Part shown: positions 6,687 through 10,619 of the stretch, one piece after another | How positions within the stretch are numbered: the first letter of the stretch is position 1 | Layout of the letters: each line of letters starts with the position of its first letter | Assembly (NCBI GenBank): GCA_946482345.1 | Contig: CAMLRJ010000073.1 | Location: forward strand, 1-10,619 | Direction: 5' to 3' | DNA: 10,619 nt | Source of the DNA: an uncultured Cellvibrio sp. | GTDB lineage: Bacteria; Pseudomonadota; Gammaproteobacteria; Pseudomonadales; Cellvibrionaceae | Program-made: the position numbers and the translations under genes | The notes under the pieces: model-generated | Told to the model about the DNA's origin: nothing | What the model saw: the letters and a program-made list of their open reading frames with translations, nothing else | The model's database searches: none

Positions 6687-7102
6687 TGGCATTAACTATC
6701 AGCGACACACTGGTGTTATCAGAAGATGAAATTGAGTGCACCGCGATTTGCTCGCAGGGTTCCGGTGGGCAAAATGTCAACAAAGTGTCCTCGGCGATTC
6801 ATCTGCGTTTTGACATTCAGTCGTCGAGTTTGCCCGATTTTTACAAACAGCGTTTGCTTGAGTTGCAAGACAAACGTGTAACCAAAGACGGCATTATTAT
6901 CATAAAAGCGCAGCGTTTCAGAACCCAGGAAAAAAACCGTGAAGATGCGCTGTTGCGTCTGGCTGAATTAATTCGTGGTGCAACAATCATTCAAAAAACA
7001 CGAAAACCTACTCGTCCAAGCAAGGCCGCCAAAACACGGCGTACTGATAGCAAGACCTTGCGGGGGAAAGTGAAAAGCTTGCGAGGGAAGGTTGAGGTTT
7101 AG
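6686..7102 (+). CDS. arfB: alternative ribosome-rescue factor ArfB (YaeJ), peptidyl-tRNA hydrolase
   Basis: 138 residues, nearly the same as E. coli YaeJ (140). The GGQ motif that hydrolyses peptidyl-tRNA in stalled ribosomes is at 27-29 (QGSGGQNVNK), followed by SAIHLRFDIQSSSLP and DGIIIIKAQRFRTQEKNREDAL, all diagnostic of ArfB rather than of full-length release factors (no codon-recognition domain). The C-terminal tail from ~107 is Lys/Arg-rich (KTRKPTRPSKAAKTRR), the part that enters the empty mRNA channel. ATG 6686 overlaps the yajR stop (TGATG), indicating coupling; a GTG at 6683 is in frame. The role is to release non-stop ribosomes, a backup to tmRNA. Confidence 0.95.
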   Translation: MALTISDTLVLSEDEIECTAICSQGSGGQNVNKVSSAIHLRFDIQSSSLPDFYKQRLLELQDKRVTKDGIIIIKAQRFRTQEKNREDALLRLAELIRGATIIQKTRKPTRPSKAAKTRRTDSKTLRGKVKSLRGKVEV

Positions 7103-7137
7103 TGGCGCCATACCGATTGCCAACAAAAACTTTGAAT

Positions 7138-7167
7138 CCCCAATTGTTGCCGATCCAAGACTTGGGG
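7138..7167. repeat. inverted repeat in arfB-ssb gap
   Basis: CCCCAA (7138-7143) and TTGGGG (7162-7167) are perfect inverted arms 18 bases apart. There is no T-run, so it is not an intrinsic terminator. It may be a leader structure or operator for ssb, or chance. The rest of the gap to 7260 has a short CCGG-TTCG-CCGG hairpin at about 7181-7192 and no convincing promoter. Confidence 0.3.
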
Positions 7168-7260
7168 TAGAGTGTCGCCTCCGGTTCGCCGGTTAAATAA
7201 GCCGCTTAAGATAAGTCGAGAAGGCGGATACACCATTAATCAAGAGAAGAGGAGATAGTT

Positions 7261-7776
7261 ATGGCTCGCGGTGTTAATAAAGTGATTTTGATTGGTAATG
7301 TCGGGCAAGATCCTGAAGTGAAATACATGCCTTCAGGTGGTGCGGTTACCAATATCAGTGTGGCCACCAGTGAAAGCTGGAAGGATAAAAACAGCGGTCA
7401 AATGCAAGAGCGTACCGAGTGGCATCGTGTGGTGATGTTTAATCGTTTGGGTGAAATCGCCGGTGAATTTTTACGTAAAGGCAGCAAGGTTTATATCGAA
7501 GGTTCTTTGCGCACACGCAAGTGGCAAGGGCAAGACGGTTCGGATCGTTACACCACGGAAATTGTCGCCGATCAAATGCAAATGCTGGATGGTCGCGGTG
7601 AAGGTGCAAATCAAGGCGGTTATGCTCCGCAAGATAATTACAATCAGGCACCACAACAAAATTACAATCAACAAAACAATTCCAGTCATCAACGCCCTGC
7701 ACCGCAAAATCAGGGCTACGCCAACCAAACTCCTCCACCTTCCATGGATAGTTTTGATGATGATATTCCGTTTTAA
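7261..7776 (+). CDS. ssb: single-stranded DNA-binding protein
   Basis: 171 residues. The OB fold spans ~1-110 and opens with [18 protein letters not shown]; the ssDNA-stacking tryptophans W40, W54 and W88 fall at the E. coli positions. A Gln/Asn-rich flexible linker (~112-160) leads to the acidic tip SFDDDIPF, the docking site for replication and repair partners. A strong ribosome binding site, AGGAGAT at 7250-7256, precedes ATG 7261. SSB coats single strands in replication, recombination and repair, and so is functionally close to uvrA, though here separated from it. Transcription ends at the hairpin just downstream. Confidence 0.98.
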   Translation: MARGVNKVILIGNVGQDPEVKYMPSGGAVTNISVATSESWKDKNSGQMQERTEWHRVVMFNRLGEIAGEFLRKGSKVYIEGSLRTRKWQGQDGSDRYTTEIVADQMQMLDGRGEGANQGGYAPQDNYNQAPQQNYNQQNNSSHQRPAPQNQGYANQTPPPSMDSFDDDIPF

Positions 7777-7785
7777 TTGAAAACC

Positions 7786-7811
7786 AAAAGCCTCCGAGTG
7801 GAGGCTTTTTT
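7786..7811 (+). terminator. intrinsic terminator of ssb
   Basis: Stem AAAAGCCTCC / GGAGGCTTTT with a GAGT tetraloop and a run of six T, ten bases after the ssb stop codon. The A-run on the left arm lets it work partly in reverse too. Confidence 0.95.
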
Positions 7812-7837
7812 GAACTTAATTTATGTGGAAAATAAAA

Positions 7838-8110
7838 ATGACGGATGAAATTTATAAAGCGCCTGAATCAAAGTTAGATAGCGATAATAAAACAATACAA
7901 TACAGAAAAGATATCAAAAGTGATTTGACGGCTATTGTTGTGTGCATCAGCTGTATTTATGTGATGTGGTTAGTGCTTCCGTATAGAAATATTTTGATAA
8001 CTTTTATATCAATAGTCATGGCTTTTTACGCTTTGATGTCTGTTGTAACTTTGCCAATAAATTATTTTAAATATAAAAAATCAATTCGTGATACTGAAGC
8101 CAACAAATAA
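7838..8110 (+). CDS. small two-helix membrane protein with YKAPES motif
   Basis: 90 residues, function unknown. The N-terminus MTDEIYKAPESKL has the short Y-x-AP motif that opens many small gammaproteobacterial membrane proteins. Two hydrophobic segments follow at ~31-48 (TAIVVCISCIYVMWLVL) and ~51-76 (NILITFISIVMAFYALMSVV), then a charged tail (YFKYKKSIRDTEANK). ATG 7838 is chosen because the motif starts there and GGA lies nine bases upstream; ATG 7823 is in frame but has no ribosome binding site and sits right after the ssb terminator. The gene is visibly more AT-rich than ssb, suggesting an accessory gene. It is convergent with mepS, with only 20 bp between. Confidence 0.7.
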   Translation: MTDEIYKAPESKLDSDNKTIQYRKDIKSDLTAIVVCISCIYVMWLVLPYRNILITFISIVMAFYALMSVVTLPINYFKYKKSIRDTEANK

Positions 8111-8130
8111 CCGCGCATCCAATTTGAACT

Positions 8131-8697
8131 TCAGGATTCCTTAGGTTCACTTGTGGGTGCATTGATATTGATCAGCGGTATATCCAGTCGTTTAGCTTTC
8201 CAATAACGTTTCTTCCAGTAAGCATCGGATAGTGATGAAATTTTTACGCCGGCACGAGTAGATGCATGTAAAAACTGATCGTTTTCGAGATAAATGCCAA
8301 CGTGGTCATAGCGTCCAGTGTGGAAAAAAACCAGATCGCCAGCGGTGAGTTGATCGCGTTTTACATCTTGCCCCAATTTATGTTGATCACGCGTACTGCG
8401 CGGTAATTCAACACCGAATTGATTGCGGAAAGTCAGCAATACAAAACCCGAACAATCAACTCCGGTTTTGCTGAGGCTGCCCATACGATAGCGGGTGCCT
8501 TTCCATTCCTGATGCTGCGCCAATAATTTTTCCAGCAATTTTTCTGCCGGTGTTTTTTCCGGTGGAATATATTCGGGTTCTGCGGGTGTTTCGATAATCG
8601 CTGGTTGTGGTATTGGTGGAGTTTCCGGGGTTGGTTTAAGCGTGCTACAACCTGAGATGTAAACCAGAGTCAAAATCAATGCGCAATATTTGTACAT
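8131..8697 (-). CDS. mepS: MepS/NlpC-P60 family lipoprotein, putative murein DD-endopeptidase
   Basis: 188 residues, the same length as E. coli MepS (Spr). A lipoprotein signal ends in the lipobox ISGC with C17 as lipid site; then a Pro/Glu-rich tether (~20-50) and the NlpC/P60 domain. Catalytic residues are C82 (VDCSGF), H132 (DHVGIY) and H144 (FLHAST). Flanking WKGTRYRMG, FGVELPRSTRDQ, GDLVFFHTG and YWKKRYWKA match MepS well. MepS cleaves D-Ala-mDAP crosslinks to allow wall growth; a nearby family member, NlpC, is the alternative. ATG 8697 is chosen over the longer frame (to 8763) because the signal peptide starts there and GGGGA lies six bases upstream. A possible promoter, TTGAAT-16-TAGGAT on the minus strand (8753-8726), precedes it. 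Confidence 0.92.
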   Translation of the reverse strand: MYKYCALILTLVYISGCSTLKPTPETPPIPQPAIIETPAEPEYIPPEKTPAEKLLEKLLAQHQEWKGTRYRMGSLSKTGVDCSGFVLLTFRNQFGVELPRSTRDQHKLGQDVKRDQLTAGDLVFFHTGRYDHVGIYLENDQFLHASTRAGVKISSLSDAYWKKRYWKAKRLDIPLININAPTSEPKES

Positions 8698-8725
8698 GAC
8701 AATCCCCGTTTTTGAGTTGCGTTCG

Positions 8726-8753
8726 ATCCTAATCCATATCGCAAAAAATTCAA
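8726..8753 (-). promoter_or_regulatory. candidate mepS promoter
   Basis: On the minus strand TTGAAT (8753-8748), a 16-bp spacer, then TAGGAT (8731-8726), about 30 nt upstream of the mepS start and inside the gap after the DUF971 stop. Both hexamers are imperfect, so this is tentative. Confidence 0.35.
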
Positions 8754-8759
8754 ATCGAC

Positions 8760-9137
8760 TCAATTCATGAATTTGACAATTTGTGTGTCGGGTTCACGGG
8801 ATTTTCCGGCTTGATGAAGCTTTTCCAGATAAGTTTGCCAGAGTTGTTGCTGGTTTTTCCCCAGTTCATAAAAATAATCCCAGGTGTAAATACCGGTGTT
8901 ATGATTGTCGTTAAAATGAATTTTTAATCCATAATTACCCGCGCGCTCCAATTGCGAAATCTGCACCTCTTTTTTTCCGAATTGCAAAATTTCCTGGCCT
9001 GGCCCGTGACCTTTCACTTCAGCACTGGGTGAATGCACACGCAAAAACTCTGCAGATAAAAAATAATTTTCCTCTGCAAATTGCAGCTCCAGTTGTTGCG
9101 ATTGTTTGTGCAGTTTGATTTTGTTTGGTGGGTTCAT
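8760..9137 (-). CDS. DUF971 (gamma-butyrobetaine hydroxylase-like N-terminal domain) protein
   Basis: 125 residues covering one DUF971 domain: NKIKLHKQSQQLELQF, AEFLRVHSPSAEVKGHGPGQ (~29-48), GNYGLKIHFNDNHNTGIYTWDYFYELG (~68-93). In eukaryotes this domain sits at the N-terminus of the carnitine-synthesis hydroxylases; the bacterial stand-alone form has no firmly known role, and the His/Asp-rich pattern is compatible with metal binding. The gene lies downstream of hslU on the same strand, as I recall in Pseudomonas aeruginosa (PA5053-PA5055). ATG 9137 is the family start; the longer in-frame extension to 9230 is translated from the palindromic repeat and is rejected. A weak GGAA lies five bases upstream. 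Confidence 0.9.
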   Translation of the reverse strand: MNPPNKIKLHKQSQQLELQFAEENYFLSAEFLRVHSPSAEVKGHGPGQEILQFGKKEVQISQLERAGNYGLKIHFNDNHNTGIYTWDYFYELGKNQQQLWQTYLEKLHQAGKSREPDTQIVKFMN

Positions 9138-9182
9138 GGGGTTCCGAATTGAATTTGACTCATTTCGAGCGCTGAGCTGGCT

Positions 9183-9277
9183 CCTCCCTTTGAAAAAGGG
9201 AGGCGGGGGAGGGATTTGAGATCTCTGCAATTTTGAAGATTTTAAATCCCCCCTAGCCCCCCTTTTTCAAAGGGGGG
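9183..9277. repeat. palindromic extragenic repeat (MITE/REP-like) between hslU and DUF971 gene
   Basis: Two ~34-bp arms in inverted orientation (9183-9217 and 9244-9277) flank a 26-bp centre. Each arm carries its own perfect hairpin: CCTCCCTTT-GAA-AAAGGGAGG (9183-9203) and CCCCCCTTT-TTC-AAAGGGGGG (9257-9277), both with 9-bp stems and 3-base loops, and then a GGGGGAGGGATTT / AAATCCCCCCTAG part. Similar CCCCCTTT/AAAGGGGG units are scattered between genes in many bacterial genomes. In RNA it would fold strongly after the hslU stop and may attenuate or protect the transcript. No transposase is present. Confidence 0.88.
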
Positions 9278-9287
9278 AATGCAAGCG

Positions 9288-10610
9288 TTACAAAATATAC
9301 CGACTCAAATCTTCATTTTTCGCCAATTCACCCAAATGCTGATCAACATAAGCTGCGTCGATTTGCACGGTTTTTTCTTCGTCGCCAGCGGTGAAAGAAA
9401 TATCTTCCAGCAAGCGTTCGAGAATAGTGTGCAAACGGCGTGCACCGATATTTTCGGTGCGTTCATTCACATCGAATGCAGTTTCGGCGATACGGCGAAT
9501 ACCGTCTTTTGAAAAGCTGATCTCAATACCTTCGGTTTTCAATAATGCCATTTGCTGTTCGGTGAGTGAAGCAGTCGGTTCAGTTAAGATGCGTTCAAAA
9601 TCATCAGGTGTTAATGCATTAAGTTCAACGCGAATCGGCAAGCGACCTTGCAATTCCGGAATTAAATCTGATGGTTTACTTAAATGAAAAGCGCCTGAAG
9701 TAATAAATAAAATATGATCGGTTTTGATCATGCCGTGTTTGGTGGAAACAGTGCAGCCTTCGATGAGTGGCAGCAAATCACGTTGCACACCTTCACGTGA
9801 TACATCAGCACCCGAAACATTACCACGGCGTGCAACCTTGTCGATTTCATCAATAAACACTATGCCATTTTGTTCGGCAGCTTCTATTGCCTGGGTTTTG
9901 ATATCTTCTTCGCTAACCAATTTCGCCGCTTCGTCATCTTGCAATTGTTTCAGCGCTTTTTTGACTGTCATCTTGGCCTTTTTGGTTTTTTCGCGACCGA
10001 GATTGGAAAACATGGATTGCAATTGATTGGTCATTTCTTCCATACCGGGTGGCGCCATAATTTCAACACCAACGCTGGCAGCCGCTACATCAATTTCAAT
10101 TTCTTTATCATCCAGCTCGCCTTCGCGCAACTTTTTGCGAAAAATTTGCCGTGTGCTGGATTGATGTTTATTTTCTTCTGTTGAGATATCACGCGCCGGA
10201 GGCAAGAGCACATCCAATATTCGTTCTTCAGCCGCTTCAGCCGCGCGATGCTGTACAGATTTCACAGCTTGTTCACGACGCATTTTAATCGCGACATCAA
10301 CCAAATCGCGAATAATGGATTCCACATCGCGGCCAACATAACCGACTTCAGTAAATTTGGTGGCTTCCACTTTGATAAAAGGCGCGTTAGCTAATTTCGC
10401 CAAACGGCGCGCAATTTCTGTTTTACCAACACCGGTTGGGCCAATCATCAAAATATTTTTGGGCGTAATTTCATTGCGCATTTCCGCAGGCAGTTGCATA
10501 CGGCGCCAACGGTTGCGCAGTGCAATCGCCACTGCACGTTTTGCATTTTGTTGGCCAACAATGTGTTTATCGAGTTCGTGAACAATTTCACGTGGAGTCA
10601 TAGATGACAT
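9288..10610 (-). CDS. hslU: HslU, ATPase subunit of the HslUV protease
   Basis: 440 residues, full length (E. coli HslU 443). AAA+ unfoldase that feeds proteins to the HslV peptidase in the cytosol during heat stress. Starts [20 protein letters not shown] as in E. coli; Walker A GPTGVGKT at 57-64, pore loop GYVGRD at 90-95, an acidic/basic I-domain from ~105 to ~240, Walker B VFIDEID at 251-257, sensor-2 GARR at 389-392 and the C-terminal LSRYIL that docks into HslV. hslV, expected immediately upstream, is outside the window; only nine bases precede the ATG, so its ribosome binding site is not visible. The palindromic repeat follows ten bases after the stop. Confidence 0.98.
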   Translation of the reverse strand: MSSMTPREIVHELDKHIVGQQNAKRAVAIALRNRWRRMQLPAEMRNEITPKNILMIGPTGVGKTEIARRLAKLANAPFIKVEATKFTEVGYVGRDVESIIRDLVDVAIKMRREQAVKSVQHRAAEAAEERILDVLLPPARDISTEENKHQSSTRQIFRKKLREGELDDKEIEIDVAAASVGVEIMAPPGMEEMTNQLQSMFSNLGREKTKKAKMTVKKALKQLQDDEAAKLVSEEDIKTQAIEAAEQNGIVFIDEIDKVARRGNVSGADVSREGVQRDLLPLIEGCTVSTKHGMIKTDHILFITSGAFHLSKPSDLIPELQGRLPIRVELNALTPDDFERILTEPTASLTEQQMALLKTEGIEISFSKDGIRRIAETAFDVNERTENIGARRLHTILERLLEDISFTAGDEEKTVQIDAAYVDQHLGELAKNEDLSRYIL

Positions 10611-10619
10611 AAATAAATC

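Noticed and set aside
8698..8763. N-terminal extension of the mepS frame
   Set aside because: It would place 22 residues before a textbook lipoprotein signal peptide that has its own ATG and GGGGA site.
9138..9230. N-terminal extension of the DUF971 frame
   Set aside because: The extra 31 codons translate the palindromic repeat (PPPPPFFKG) and precede the family start at MNPPNKIKLH.
9288..10581. several 70-100 codon plus-strand frames opposite hslU
   Set aside because: Shadows of the conserved HslU frame without ribosome binding sites or family features.
1..10619. tRNA, rRNA, CRISPR array, transposase or integrase
   Set aside because: None of their sequence signatures was seen on either strand.

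Overview
The window reads as chromosomal DNA of a gammaproteobacterium, most likely a Pseudomonas/Cellvibrio-type lineage. The supports are a UvrA, SSB, HslU, ArfB and MepS that are all close to E. coli and Pseudomonas forms, moderate GC content, and two recognisable neighbourhoods: uvrA-MFS-ssb and hslU-DUF971, both of which I recall from Pseudomonas. The exact genus is inference.

Layout. At the left edge, on the minus strand, lies the 5' two thirds of uvrA (the gene runs off the window). Divergent from it is a c-di-nucleotide phosphodiesterase-type gene with two HD domains, the first degenerate. Then comes a Sec-exported, cysteine-rich protein with an acidic, internally duplicated linker and a C-terminal region that carries a PD-(D/E)xK nuclease-like motif. 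Next is a decayed 3' fragment of dapE on the minus strand, then a parD-parE toxin-antitoxin pair. After this accessory stretch (about 1740-5260) the housekeeping genes resume on the plus strand: a YajR-type MFS transporter, the ribosome-rescue hydrolase arfB (start overlapping the transporter stop) and ssb, closed by a clear intrinsic terminator. A small two-helix membrane protein follows.

The right third is on the minus strand, in transcription order: hslU (complete; hslV would lie just outside), a palindromic GC-rich repeat of about 95 bp, a DUF971 protein, and a MepS/NlpC-P60 lipoprotein peptidoglycan hydrolase.

The most interesting part is 1740-5290. It separates uvrA from the MFS-ssb pair that normally follow it, and it holds a possible exported nuclease with no visible immunity partner, a gene scar from an unrelated locus (dapE), and a toxin-antitoxin module. 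That combination suggests an insertion hot spot. No transposase, integrase, tRNA, rRNA or CRISPR array was seen.
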